Counted from the first letter of the stretch, positions 31,393 to 41,487 are shown. The stretch: DNA of 64,000 nt from Spiroplasma corruscae (GCF_002237575.1 NZ_CP022535.1:62001-126000); one strand, 5' to 3'. Notes: generated from the letters alone by a model not told the origin. Program-made: numbers and translations.

Positions 31393-33450
31393 ATGAGATT
31401 TAAAGAGTGAGAAGGATTCCAATCAGGTGAATGAGTTGGAGAAGTCGATGTTAGAGACTTCATTCAAAAAAATTATAAACCTTATATCGGTGATGACTCT
31501 TTCTTAAAAGGACCTACTGCTAATACTAATAAATTATGAGCAGAAATAATGGAACTTAATAAAAAAGAAAGAGAAGCGGGTGGTGTTTTAGATGTAGATA
31601 ATGATGTTCCGTCTACCATTACTTCACATGCAGCTGGTTATATTAAAAAAGAGTTTGAAAAAGTTGTTGGTTTACAAACTGATAAACCTTTTAAAAGAGC
31701 GTTGATGCCATGAGGTGGTATTAATATGGCCATCCAAGCCAATGAGTCTTATGGATTCACTGTGTCGGATAGAGTCAAAGAAATATTTACAAAATATAGA
31801 AAAACACATAACCAAGGTGTGTTTGATGCATATACACCAGATATGAGGAAAATTCGAAAGAGTCATATTGTTACTGGTCTTCCAGATACGTACGGAAGAG
31901 GAAGAATTATTGGAGATTATAGAAGACTAGCTTTATATGGTTCTGATTACTTAATTGAACAAAAAATTAAGGATGCAACTTTATATGAAGGAGAAATGAC
32001 TGAAAATAAAATTAAATTACGTGAAGAAATTTCAGAACAAATAAATGCCTTAAAAGATATAACAAAAATGGCTGCTTCTTACGGATTTGATGTATCCAAA
32101 CCTGCAAAAAATGCTGTTGAAGCATTTAATTTTACATATTTAGCTTACCTAGCAGCAATTAAACAAAATAATGGAGCAGCTGAATCTTTTGGTAGAACAG
32201 CAACATTTTTAGATATTTATATTGAAAGAGATTTTAAAAATGGAGTATTAACTGAAGAAGAAGCACAAGAGTTGGTAGATCATTTAGTAATGAAACTAAG
32301 AATTGTTAAGTTTGCTCGTACACCTGCCTACAATCAAATATTCTCAGGAGACCCTGTTTGGGCTACTGAATCTATAGGAGGTATGGGCTTGGATGGACGT
32401 ACATTAGTAACTAAAAACTGTTTCAGATATATTCATACTTTATCTAATATGGGTCCATCACCAGAACCAAACTTAACAATCTTATGGTCATCAAATTTAC
32501 CTCAAAACTTTAAAGAGTTTTGTTCAAAATATTCAATTATGTTTTCTTCAATGCAATACGAAAATGATGACATAATGAGAACAACACATGGAGACGATTA
32601 TGCAATAGCTTGTTGTGTATCACCAATGAAAGTCGGAAAACAAATGCAATTTTTTGGTGCTAGAACAAATCTAGCTAAAACATTATTATATGCAATTAAT
32701 GGTGGAATTGACGAAATATCTAAAGAACAGATTACTCCTATTTTTGAACCAGTTCAAACTGGCGATGGTCCGTTAAACTTTGATGAGGTTTGAAAAAAAC
32801 TTGATAATATGATGTCTTGAGTAGCTGATAAATATGTAAATACACTAAATGTTATTCATTATATGCATGACAAATATTATTATGAAAGTGCAGAAATGTG
32901 TTTTTATGATACTAAAGTACATAGGTTTTTTGCAACGGGTATAGCTGGGTTATCAGTTGTAGCTGATTCTTTATCAGCAATTAAATATGCTAAGGTGTTT
33001 CCGGTAAGGGATGAAAAAGGCATTGTTGTTTCTTATAAAACAGAAGGAGATTTCCCAAAATTTGGAAATGACGATGACAGGGTTGATGAATTAGCAAAAG
33101 ATATTGTGAAAATTTTTATGAATAAAGTTAGATCACACAATACATATAGAGATTCGGAAGCAACTATGTCAGTTTTAACAATTACATCAAATGTAGTTTA
33201 CGGTAAATCAACTGGAGACACCCCTTGTGGAAGACGTTATCCAGAAGCGTTTGCACCTGGTGCTAACCCAATGCATGGAAGAGATTGTTCAGGTGCTGTA
33301 GCGTCACTAGCATCAGTTTCAAAAATACCTTTTAAACATGCGGCTGATGGTATATCTAATACTTTTTCGGTAATTCCAAATGCATTAGGCAAAGATGAAG
33401 ATTTAATTATTCCTGGAGAAATAAAAATCTCCGGAAAGTTACCAAAGTAG
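31393..33450 (+). CDS. pflB: Pyruvate formate-lyase, main subunit lacking the glycyl-radical domain
   Basis: Pyruvate formate-lyase converts pyruvate and CoA to acetyl-CoA and formate. The 685-residue protein contains the barrel part: RFKEWEGFQSGEWVGEVDVR at the start, [18 protein letters not shown], and the catalytic cysteines C407-C408 in IACCVSPM. Its end reads [19 protein letters not shown], then LPK and TAG. Normal enzymes of about 760 residues continue from here into the radical domain with RVSGYAV. That domain is missing here and is encoded by the next gene. The join is not a simple frameshift: 53 nt with its own ribosome-binding site separate the genes. The protein should be inactive alone and depend on the small subunit. 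Confidence 0.93.
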
Positions 33451-33503
33451 TACCAATACAACTTAAAAGGTTATATAATATAAGTAAATAGAGGAGTAAG
33501 AAA

Positions 33504-33752
33504 ATGAAAACAAAAGTATCGCAACAACAAGTTGAAAATTTAGTAAATATGTTAGATGGTTATATGGGACATGGTGGACATCATTTAAATGTAAACGTTC
33601 TTGATAGAGAAATATTAAGAGATGCACAAAAACACCCTGAAAGTTATCCACAACTAACAATTAGAGTTTCTGGATATGCAGTCAACTTTGTAAAATTAAC
33701 CAAAGAGCAACAAGAAGAAGTTATTTCAAGAACTTTTCATGAATCAATGTAA
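33504..33752 (+). CDS. grcA: Stand-alone glycyl-radical subunit of pyruvate formate-lyase (GrcA/YfiD-like)
   Basis: The 82-residue product aligns with the C-terminal domain of pyruvate formate-lyase: [20 protein letters not shown], then [13 protein letters not shown] with the radical Gly57, then [18 protein letters not shown] as the usual C-terminus. In Escherichia coli a similar separate protein (YfiD/GrcA) replaces a damaged C-terminus of a full-length enzyme. Here the main subunit has no such domain, so this protein should be an obligate partner that carries the radical. AGAGGAG lies 7 nt before the ATG, and a TATAAT at 33474-33479 could give separate transcription. The activase pflA follows after a hairpin. 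Confidence 0.92.
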   Translation: MKTKVSQQQVENLVNMLDGYMGHGGHHLNVNVLDREILRDAQKHPESYPQLTIRVSGYAVNFVKLTKEQQEEVISRTFHESM

Positions 33753-33759
33753 TAGAGAA

Positions 33760-33782
33760 AAGAGGGCTAAGTCCCTTTTTTA
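33760..33782 (+). terminator. Terminator-like hairpin between grcA and pflA
   Basis: AAGAGGG pairs with CCCTTTT around a CTAAGT loop (one G-U pair), ending in T. It lies 11 nt before the pflA ATG, so it probably lowers rather than abolishes pflA expression. Confidence 0.6.
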
Positions 33783-33793
33783 GGTATATACTA

Positions 33794-34543
33794 ATGAAAA
33801 AAGAAGAAAATATAATAGGGTATGTTAACAGCATAGAGACATTTGGGGCCGTTGATGGACCAGGACTAAGGTTAGTTATCTTTTTACAAGGTTGTTTATT
33901 AAGGTGCAAATATTGTCATAACCCAGAAACGTTAGAGTTTAAAAAAGATAACATTATTACAGTTGATGAAGTGATAAGTCTTTATGAAAAGAATAAATCT
34001 TTCTACAAAAATGGGGGTGTTACTCTTTCAGGCGGAGAAGCTACGACTCAGATTAATTTTTGTATTGAACTTTTTAAAAAGTTAAAAGAATTAAACATAC
34101 ATACTTGTTTGGATACTTGTTTTGGAACATACAACGATGTTGATAAAGTTAAGTCAAAATGAAAAGAACTTTTAAAATACACTGATTTAGTATTAGCTGA
34201 CTTAAAACATATCGATAATGAAAAACATATAAATTTAACTTCAAGACCTAATACAAACATACTTGAGGCTATAAAGTTTGTAGATGCTTGTAATACAAAA
34301 ATGTGAATAAGACATGTTTTAGTTCCTGGTTGAACTGATGAGAAAGAAGATTTAATCAATATGGCTAGGTTTGTAAAAAAACTTAACAATGTTGAAAGAT
34401 TTGAAATGCTACCATATCATAATATGATGATTCCAAAATACGAGAATTTAAAAATGAAATTCTATTTAAAAGACGTAGTACCTCCAAAAAAGGAATATGT
34501 TATTGAATGTAGAAAAATAATAGAAAATGAGTTAAGAAAATAA
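33794..34543 (+). CDS. pflA: Pyruvate formate-lyase activating enzyme (radical SAM)
   Basis: PflA uses SAM and a [4Fe-4S] cluster to install the glycyl radical, here presumably on Gly57 of the separate small subunit. The 249-residue product shows [20 protein letters not shown] before the cluster motif C34-LLR-C38-KY-C41 and [13 protein letters not shown], the SAM-binding GGEP-like segment, after it. Later come [11 protein letters not shown] and [12 protein letters not shown], typical of the family. UGA codons at 34160, 34304 and 34331 are Trp. It lies 41 nt after the small subunit, separated by a terminator-like hairpin, and is followed by a strong terminator. Confidence 0.95.
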
Positions 34544-34573
34544 AGTACTTTATAACATGTAAAGTACTTTTTA
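34542..34573 (+). terminator. Terminator after pflA
   Basis: AAAGTACTTT occurs twice, 9 nt apart. The motif is self-complementary, so the copies can pair with each other, and a T-run follows. It begins at the pflA stop codon. Confidence 0.8.
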
Positions 34574-34649
34574 TGCAAATGTAAAGTTATAAAACTCTCA
34601 TATGACAAATTAGTGTAAAATTAAGTTATTATAGAAAGAAGAATTTTAT

Positions 34650-35618
34650 ATGTTGATATCATTCGTTTTAGTTGTACCAAATGCAAATGAAGAATTTAGA
34701 AATACAGTTGAAAGTGTACTAAAACAAAATAATAAAAGTAATTATGAGTTAATTGTAGTTCTAGATAGAAGTATTGATGATCTTGAAGCCAATGACTATT
34801 TTTACTCTTTATTTAAAAAAAATAAAAATGTAAAATTAGTATTTAATAATGATCGACATGGTTCTTCATATTCTTGAAATGTTGGAATAGATATTTGTTC
34901 GGGAGATTATATAAAGTTTATTTCTCAAGGAGATACATTAGAGAGTGATTTTTTAGACAGAGTTTTAGGTGCTATAAATAGCCATAAAGACATATCCCTT
35001 GACATTATTGAGTATAATTTCTCTTTTAAAGGTGATCAAATAATAGCCTCAAAGTCATATTTAGAACCAAATAAAGTTTATAACTTAAAAGAAGATTATG
35101 AACCACTTGCTCTAACTAATAACTTATTATTTAATAAGCTTTTTAAAACTGATGTTATAAAAAAATATAATGTTAGATTTAGAAATCAAGTACGATTTGA
35201 TATGTTGTTTTTCTATATAATTTATAGCCAGTCAAAAAATTATATATATTTAAATTCAAAAAGCTTTGAAAATATTATTTTAAGACAAGTTCAGTATTCT
35301 AATTTTGATATAGTAAACCAATGAACTCATATTTTTAATTATTATAGAAGAATAAAAAAATACAATGATTTACATGATCAATTAAAATATTCATACTACA
35401 AAACAATATTACATATATGAATCTGAACAATTGCAAAAACTGATAATAAAGTATTGATTAGAAAAGCATTAGAATTTGTTAATAGGAAGTATGAACCTAA
35501 AAAAGATTTATTTGTTAAGAATAATATTGTTTTTAAAGAAACGAAGGATTTAACTTTTAAAGAATTAGCAGAAAACTTTTCAGAATATTATAGAGATTAT
35601 TTAAAAACCAATAAGTAA
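34650..35618 (+). CDS. Family 2 glycosyltransferase
   Basis: The 322-residue protein has an N-terminal GT-A fold: ISFVLVVPNANEEFRNTVES, YELIVVLDRSIDD and SWNVGIDICSGDYIKFISQ. This is the usual pattern of strand, nucleotide-binding Asp and N-x-G-x-D segment of family 2 enzymes. The metal-binding acidic motif, normally DxD or DSDD after IKF, reads ISQGD here, so only one acid is left. Activity on a nucleotide sugar is likely but the acceptor is unknown; glycolipid or capsule synthesis is typical for Mollicutes. There is no signal peptide or clear membrane helix. It lies 12 nt before an RDD-hydrolase fusion in a probable operon. UGA Trp codons are frequent. Confidence 0.8.
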
Positions 35619-35630
35619 AGAGAGATATAG

Positions 35631-37436
35631 ATGGAAAAAAGTATAAGAGAATTAGAATATAAAACTCCAGCTATATCAATATTATTTTTGGCAAGACTGA
35701 TTGACTTACTTATTGCCTCTGCGCCAATGTTGCTAATATATATATTTTATAAAATTTATGATTGACAAAGTTTATTAATAGTATTTAGCATTTTTAATGC
35801 TATTGTTTTTACTTACTTTGTTTTAATTCCTTATTGATTAAAAGGGAATACGTTAGGAAAGCTAATTTGTAATTTAAGATTAATTATTTATAGTAAAAAG
35901 AGATTATTTTTTTGTATAATTCTAAGAGAAATATATTATTTGTATATTCCACTATTATTTCAACTTCTAACACAAATAATAGCATTATTATTTTTTAAAT
36001 ATTATAGACCAGGTGATAACAATATTGACACCAATGGTTGAAAAATAGCTGTAATGATAAAAAATATAGGCAATGTTTTTTTTGCTATCTGATTTTTTTA
36101 TTTAGTTATAACAATATACTTGAATCCTAATAAAAGATCAGCAATAGATGCAAAATTTAATATTAAAGTCTTATACATAAGTAAAAAAATCAAACAAGAT
36201 AAAGTGGTAGTTATGAATCAAGAGAATGAAAATAGGGGACCTGGATTATTTGATATGAGCAAGATAATAATTGATAAAGAAAATAATTTTAAAGAAACTA
36301 ATAGTCTAATAAATAGTTTAGTAGATAAATCAGTTTTAAATGGTGCTGTGATTAAACTTATATATAAAAATAATGTCGTATTTAATAAGGCATATGGTTA
36401 TAATGATTTAGGTCTTAAACAAGAAATGGATAAAAACTTAATTTTTAGAGGGTACTCAATTACAAAAATATTAACCGCTGTTTGCACACTTTATTTAATT
36501 GAAAGAAACTTATTAAACCTTGATGATGATATAGCATTATATTTGCCATGGTTTAAAAATATTAAATTATATGAAGGTGATAAAATAGTTATACCAAAAA
36601 ATAAAATTAAAATAAAAAACCTTTTAACAATGACTAGTGGTATAACTTATGGTGGTAAGAATACTAATACAGAAAAAGAAACTGAAAGAGTTCTATTTAG
36701 CTTAAGGAATAAAAATTTAACAGCTGATGAATTTACAAAAGCAATTTCAGAAGTGCCTTTAGAATTTGAACCTGGTACAAAATGAAAATATGGATTATCA
36801 TATGATATTCTTGGTGCTATTATAGAAAAGGTAACACAAAAAAAATATAGTGATTTTATTAAAGAAAGCATTTTAATTCCATTAGGCATGAAGGATACAG
36901 ACTTTTATTTAAAAGATGTATCTAGGGAAGCTTTTGTTTATCGCGTCATTTTAGAAAAAGAAAAAAATAAATTAGAGAAGTATGAAAGCTTTAATTTTTT
37001 AAGTCAACAAGTTTATGAAGAACCTAATATAATCATGGGAGGTTCAGGAGTATATACAACTTGTGACGATTATACTAAGTTTTTACAGTTTTTATTAACA
37101 GGTAAAGATATAGAAGGAAATCAACTTATTTCAAATAACTTGTTAATTCAAATGAGAACGGATCAAGTACACTCTTTGAAAAAATATTTATATATGAATA
37201 TTAATGATGATTTTACTTATGGTTACGGTGTAAGAGTAAGAATAAATAACACATTAGAACCATTAACTTCATTGGGCCAGTTTGGTTGAGATGGATTGTT
37301 AGGATCAAGCTGTATTATTGACCCTAGAAATGATCTAGTAGTTTGCTTTATGGCTAGTACTAAACAAACTGATGGAAGTTTAGTTAAAAATTTATCAAAA
37401 GCAATTTATAAAGATTTAGAAAATGAATTGAGGTAA
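35631..37436 (+). CDS. RDD membrane domain fused to a beta-lactamase-fold serine hydrolase
   Basis: One uninterrupted frame (UGA as Trp) encodes 601 residues. Residues 1-165 are an RDD-type membrane domain with about four helices (AISILFLARLIDLLIASAPM and KGNTLGKLICNLRLIIY). Residues about 215-600 are a hydrolase of the beta-lactamase/EstB fold: the catalytic SxxK is S276-I-T-K279 in GYSITKI. MTSGITYGG, YGLSYDILGAIIEK and ILIPLGMKDTDF follow, with a final FGWDGLLGSS in place of the HxG or KTG motif. Wall-less bacteria have no peptidoglycan, so an esterase or peptidase role is more likely than a penicillin-binding function. The gene lies between a glycosyltransferase and pcrA (1-nt gap). Confidence 0.8.
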
Positions 37437-37437
37437 T

Positions 37438-39597
37438 ATGGATAATTATTTAAACAATTTAAATGAAGAACAATTAGATGCTGTAACAAGTGTTGACAAG
37501 CCACTAAGGATAATAGCAGGAGCTGGTAGTGGTAAGACTAGAGTAATCACGTCAAAAATAATATACCTAATTAAGGGTTGCAATATTTCTCCTAAGAAAA
37601 TTCTTGCAGTAACTTTTACTAATAAAGCTGCAAATGAAATGAAAAATAGAGTAGTAGATTCTTTAAATGAAATAGGTATAAACCCATTAATAACAACGTT
37701 TCATTCTCTTTGTGTTAGGATACTAAAAGAAGATGGTGAGTACATTGGGTTAACTAAAGATTTTACAATTATAGATTCAGCTGAGCAAGCAAGAATTGTA
37801 AATAAAATAAAGAAACAATTAAACCTATCAGACTCTTTATTATTAAGTAATAAAAAAATAATATCAAAGATATGTGGTTGAAAATCAAAAAAACTATCAA
37901 TTGATTACTTAGAAGAAACAATATTTAATAACGATGAAAAAAAAATAATCCGTATTTATCAGCATTATTTAAACGAACTAAGTGAAAAAAATTATGTTGA
38001 CTTTGATGATCTTATTTTAAAAACTCACTCACTCTTTTATAATGAATTAGATATTAGAAATAAGTGAAAAAATAGATTTGATTATATATTAGTTGACGAG
38101 TTTCAAGACACAAACTATGAGCAATATGATTTAATAAAATGATTATCTAAGGATAGCAATCTTACTGTTGTTGGTGATCCAGATCAAACTATTTATTCTT
38201 GAAGAGGAGCGAAAATTAAAATTATACTAGATTTTAATAATCACTTTAAGAGTGCAAAAACTATTTTTTTGAATAGGAATTATAGATCTACTAAAAATAT
38301 ATTAAACTTGGCAAACCAGTTTATTAGCAACAATAAACAAAGAGAAGAAAAAAATGTCCACACTACTAATGAAAATGGCGCACCAATTAAAATAAAAGAA
38401 GCTGCTTCTAGAAATTATGAAGCGAGATTTGTAGCTGATGAGATAAAACTACTTGTAGAAAAAAATAACTATAAGTATTCAGATATTTTTATACTGTATA
38501 GAGTAAACGCTTGATCACAAGAGTTTGAAAAAGAGTTTCAAAATAAAAGCATTCCATTTCAATTAATAGGAGGTTTTAAGTTTAAGGATAGAAAAGTAAT
38601 TAAAGATGTTACAGCGATGCTAAAGTCAGTCTCATTCAAAGATAATTTATCAGTTGAACATTTTCTATCTACAATCCCAAAAGTTGGACAAGTATCAATT
38701 GAAAAACTTGTAAGTAAAGCAGACTCAATGAATATTAGTTTATTTCAGTTATTAACTTTACATTTAGATGAAGCTTTGATCATTAATAAAAATTTAAAAG
38801 ATATTAGCAATTCGCTAGTCCAAGTTACAAGTATTGTAGATAAGAATATCTCAGTTCTTGAAACTTGTAAAAAAATCTTAGAATTATCTCATTATATGAG
38901 TAGATTTAACCCAAAAGATAATGACGATAGAGAAGCTATGAGTAATATTGATGCCTATCTAGATCAAATGAATAATTTTGATAATCAGTATATTCATAAT
39001 AATGAAACTAATATTGTAAAAGATTTTTTATATGGTGAAGCACTTGTGTCTGATCAAGATGGAATAGATACCATTAATAAAGTAACTTTATTAACTATTC
39101 ATGCAGCTAAGGGATTAGAAAATAAGGTTGTTTTTATAGTTGGGTTAAATAGAGATGTGTTTCCTTCTTATATGAGTTTTATGTCCAAAGAGTCCTTAGA
39201 AGAAGAAAGAAGAGCCTTCTATGTTGCTATAACAAGAGCAAAGGAAGTGTTATATATTTCCTATGTACAAGGAGAGTATTCAAATATCTCAAAAGGAAAT
39301 CTTATTCAGTCAAAATTTATCGATGAACTGGATCCAAACCTATATGAAATAGAGAAAAATATATTTTATCATAGTGATAATACTTATAGTAGTAATAGTT
39401 TTGTAAAGAAACCTGATAAGGCAGAAATTAAAAGAGAAGAAATGAACTTAGTTAAAGGGGATAGTATTGACCATGTTTTATTTGGTATTGGCACTATTGT
39501 TAAAATACAGGATAAGTATATATCTGTTGCATTTAACGACCCAAAAAATGGAGTAAAAATGGTTCCAATAAATTCTTCAACTTGAAAAAAAATTTAA
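37438..39597 (+). CDS. pcrA: ATP-dependent DNA helicase PcrA/UvrD family
   Basis: This superfamily 1A 3'-5' helicase acts in excision repair and in removing replication or recombination blocks. The 719-residue product starts with LNEEQLDAVTSVDKPLRIIA, then Walker A GAGSGKTRV. Motif Ia is VTFTNKAANEM, followed by ITTFHSLC, motif II ILVDEFQDTN, motif III VVGDPDQTIYSWRGA, motif IV LNRNYRST, motif V LLTIHAAKGLENKVV and motif VI EERRAFYVAITRAKE. Length is normal. Several UGA Trp codons (37879, 38065, 38140, 38200, 38512) lie within motifs, including the Trp of SWRGA. The C-terminal RVxHxxFGxG element reads SIDHVLFGIG. It partners with uvrA in this window. Confidence 0.95.
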
Positions 39598-39621
39598 TTT
39601 ATTTTTAATAATATTATTGTA

Positions 39622-39627
39622 TATAAT
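39622..39627 (+). promoter_or_regulatory. Probable -10 element of ptsH
   Basis: TATAAT lies 21 nt before the ptsH start and just before the AGGAGG ribosome-binding site. No convincing -35 is visible. Confidence 0.45.
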
Positions 39628-39648
39628 GAAAGAGTAGGAGGAAAAATT

Positions 39649-39912
39649 ATGACTTCATTTAAAGCAAAAGTAATTGATCCAGTTGGATTACACGCTAGAC
39701 CAGCTTCAGTATTGACAAAGGAAGCATCAAAGTTTACATCAGAAATTAAAATTAAGACTGGTGACAAAGAGGGAAATCTTAAATCAATAATGAATGTAAT
39801 GGCATTAGCTGTTAAATCAGGTGCTGAAATAACAATTGAAGCGTCAGGTGCAGATGAAAAAGAAGCAGTAGCTGCTATCGAGCAAGCTATGAAAGATAAT
39901 TCAATAATTTAA
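39649..39912 (+). CDS. ptsH: Phosphocarrier protein HPr
   Basis: HPr carries phosphate from enzyme I to the EIIA proteins and, when serine-phosphorylated by HprK, acts as a regulator. The 87-residue product has the active His15 in GLHARPAS and the regulatory Ser46 in NLKSIMNVM, both at canonical positions. Ser46 together with the hprK gene (3282) indicates working Gram-positive-type regulation. It is encoded apart from ptsI (49084), which is usual in Mollicutes. AGGAGG precedes the ATG; a hairpin follows. Confidence 0.97.
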   Translation: MTSFKAKVIDPVGLHARPASVLTKEASKFTSEIKIKTGDKEGNLKSIMNVMALAVKSGAEITIEASGADEKEAVAAIEQAMKDNSII

Positions 39913-39925
39913 TAATAATTATTTT

Positions 39926-39931
39926 TATAAT
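39926..39931 (+). promoter_or_regulatory. Possible -10 element for nrdFIE upstream of a leader hairpin
   Basis: TATAAT lies 14 nt after the ptsH stop. A transcript from here would start near 39938 and carry the hairpin at 39941-39971 at its 5' end, which would make that hairpin an attenuator. Confidence 0.35.
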
Positions 39932-39940
39932 GTATAAAGT

Positions 39941-39971
39941 AAAAAAAATACAATTATAGGTATTTTTTTTT
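39941..39971 (+). terminator. Hairpin with U-run between ptsH and nrdF
   Basis: A run of A then TAC pairs with GTA and a run of T around an AATTATAG loop. It ends 21 nt before the nrdF ATG, so it either terminates ptsH or regulates nrdFIE. Confidence 0.65.
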
Positions 39972-39992
39972 CTCTAATTAGGAAGGTTAAAT

Positions 39993-41015
39993 ATGGCAAA
40001 GCAAAAAAACAACTATTATAACGAGTCGTTATCACCACTTGAATATGCAATGAATAACTTCAATGGTAAAATGCGCTCAGTAAATTGAAATGTTATTAAT
40101 GATGACAAAGATTTAGAAGTATGAAATAGGGCTACCCAAAACTTTTGACTACCTGAAAAAATTCCAGTTTCTAATGATTTAGTATCTTGAAATAGTCTTG
40201 AACCTAAGTGACAAGAACTAATAACACGTACATTTACAGGACTTACATTATTAGATACTATTCAGGCAACAATAGGTGATATAGCTCAAATACCAAATTC
40301 ATTAACTGACCATGAGCAAGTTGTATATGCAAACTTCTCATTTATGGTAGCTGTTCATGCTAGATCATATGGAACCATATTTTCAACACTATGTTCAAGT
40401 GAACAAATTGAAGAAGCACATGAATGAGTAATTAATACAAAAAGTTTACAAGATAGAGCAAGAATTCTTATCCCTTATTATACTGGAAAAGATATTCTTA
40501 AATCAAAAGTTGCAGCTGCTTTAATGCCAGGTTTCTTGTTATATGGAGGGTTCTATTTACCTTTTTATTTATCAGCAAGGGGAAAACTTTCAAATACCTC
40601 TGACATAATAAGACTAATTTTAAGAGATAAGGTAATTCATAATTATTATAGTGGTTATAAGTATCAAAAAAAGGTACAAAAGTTAGATATAAAACAACAA
40701 GAAGAAATGAAAAAGTTTGTATTTGATTTATTGTACGAGTTAATTGATCTCGAAAAAAAATACCTTTTGGAACTTTATGATGGTTTTGGAATAGATGAGG
40801 ACGCCATTAGATTTAGTGTATATAATGCTGGAAAGTTTTTGCAAAACCTTGGTTATGAATCTCCATTCACAGAAGAAGAAACAAGAATAGATCCGGAAAT
40901 TTTTACTCAATTATCTGCTAGAGCAGATGAAAATCATGATTTCTTTTCTGGGAATGGTTCTTCATACATAATGGGTATAACTGAAGAGACTGAAGATTCA
41001 GATTGAGAATTTTAA
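39993..41015 (+). CDS. nrdF: Class I ribonucleotide reductase small subunit, class Ie (metal-free) type
   Basis: NrdF generates the radical that starts ribonucleoside diphosphate reduction in NrdE. The 340-residue protein follows class Ib NrdF (LLDTIQATIGDIAQIP, HARSYGTIFSTLC, FLLYGGFYLPFYLSARGKLS, NYYSGYKYQ). Of the six usual metal ligands only D88, H122 and H216 remain. The three glutamates are replaced by V119, P179 (LMPGF) and K213 (RDKVIH). This Val-Pro-Lys set is the signature of class Ie, known from Mesoplasma florum, in which a Tyr is converted to a DOPA radical and no metal is bound. The matching tyrosine is Y126. NrdI, needed for the modification, is the next gene (3 nt). AGGAAGG precedes the ATG. 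Confidence 0.95.
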
Positions 41016-41018
41016 AGT

Positions 41019-41483
41019 ATGCATAATGATATTATTTTAGTAGATGATGAGGATGTTATAAAACCAAGTGGGGAAATACATGTCGTATATTTCTCATCAA
41101 TATCTAATAATACTCATAGGTTTATTGAAAAACTAGATTTCATTAGTTCTAGGATACCATATAATATGGATGAAGAATTAATAATAGATATTGATTATGT
41201 TTTAATAACTCCTACTTACGGCGGCGGAGGAAATGATACAGCTGGAGCTGTTCCGAAACAAGTAATCAAGTTTCTTAATAATGAAAACAACCGTAAATAC
41301 TGTAGAGGCGTTGTTGCATCTGGTAACACAAATTTTGGTGACTCATTTGCAATTGCAGGACCAATTTTATCTAAAAAATTAAAAGTCCCATTACTATACC
41401 AATTTGAATTATTAGGTACAAGTAATGATGTAATAACATTAAAAAAAATTCTAAATAATTTTTGAAACAAAGGGGATGGTTAA
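41019..41483 (+). CDS. nrdI: Flavodoxin-like NrdI
   Basis: NrdI is an FMN protein that supplies oxidant for class Ib NrdF and is required for tyrosine-to-DOPA conversion in class Ie. The 154-residue product has the FMN phosphate loop [17 protein letters not shown] (about residues 23-39), then [12 protein letters not shown] and [14 protein letters not shown], the usual family segments, and [12 protein letters not shown] near the end. It lies between nrdF and nrdE: 3 nt after nrdF, with its stop 4 nt before the nrdE start used here. This is the standard NrdF-I-E block of Mollicutes, although many other bacteria use H-I-E-F order. Confidence 0.95.
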
Positions 41484-41487
41484 AAAT

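Noticed and set aside
33448-33506. Sequencing error or frameshift as cause of the split pyruvate formate-lyase
   Set aside because: The gap is 53 nt, the upstream frame ends in a genuine TAG, and the downstream gene has a well-spaced AGAGGAG and its own ATG with extra residues before the conserved domain. A single base change would not join the frames.
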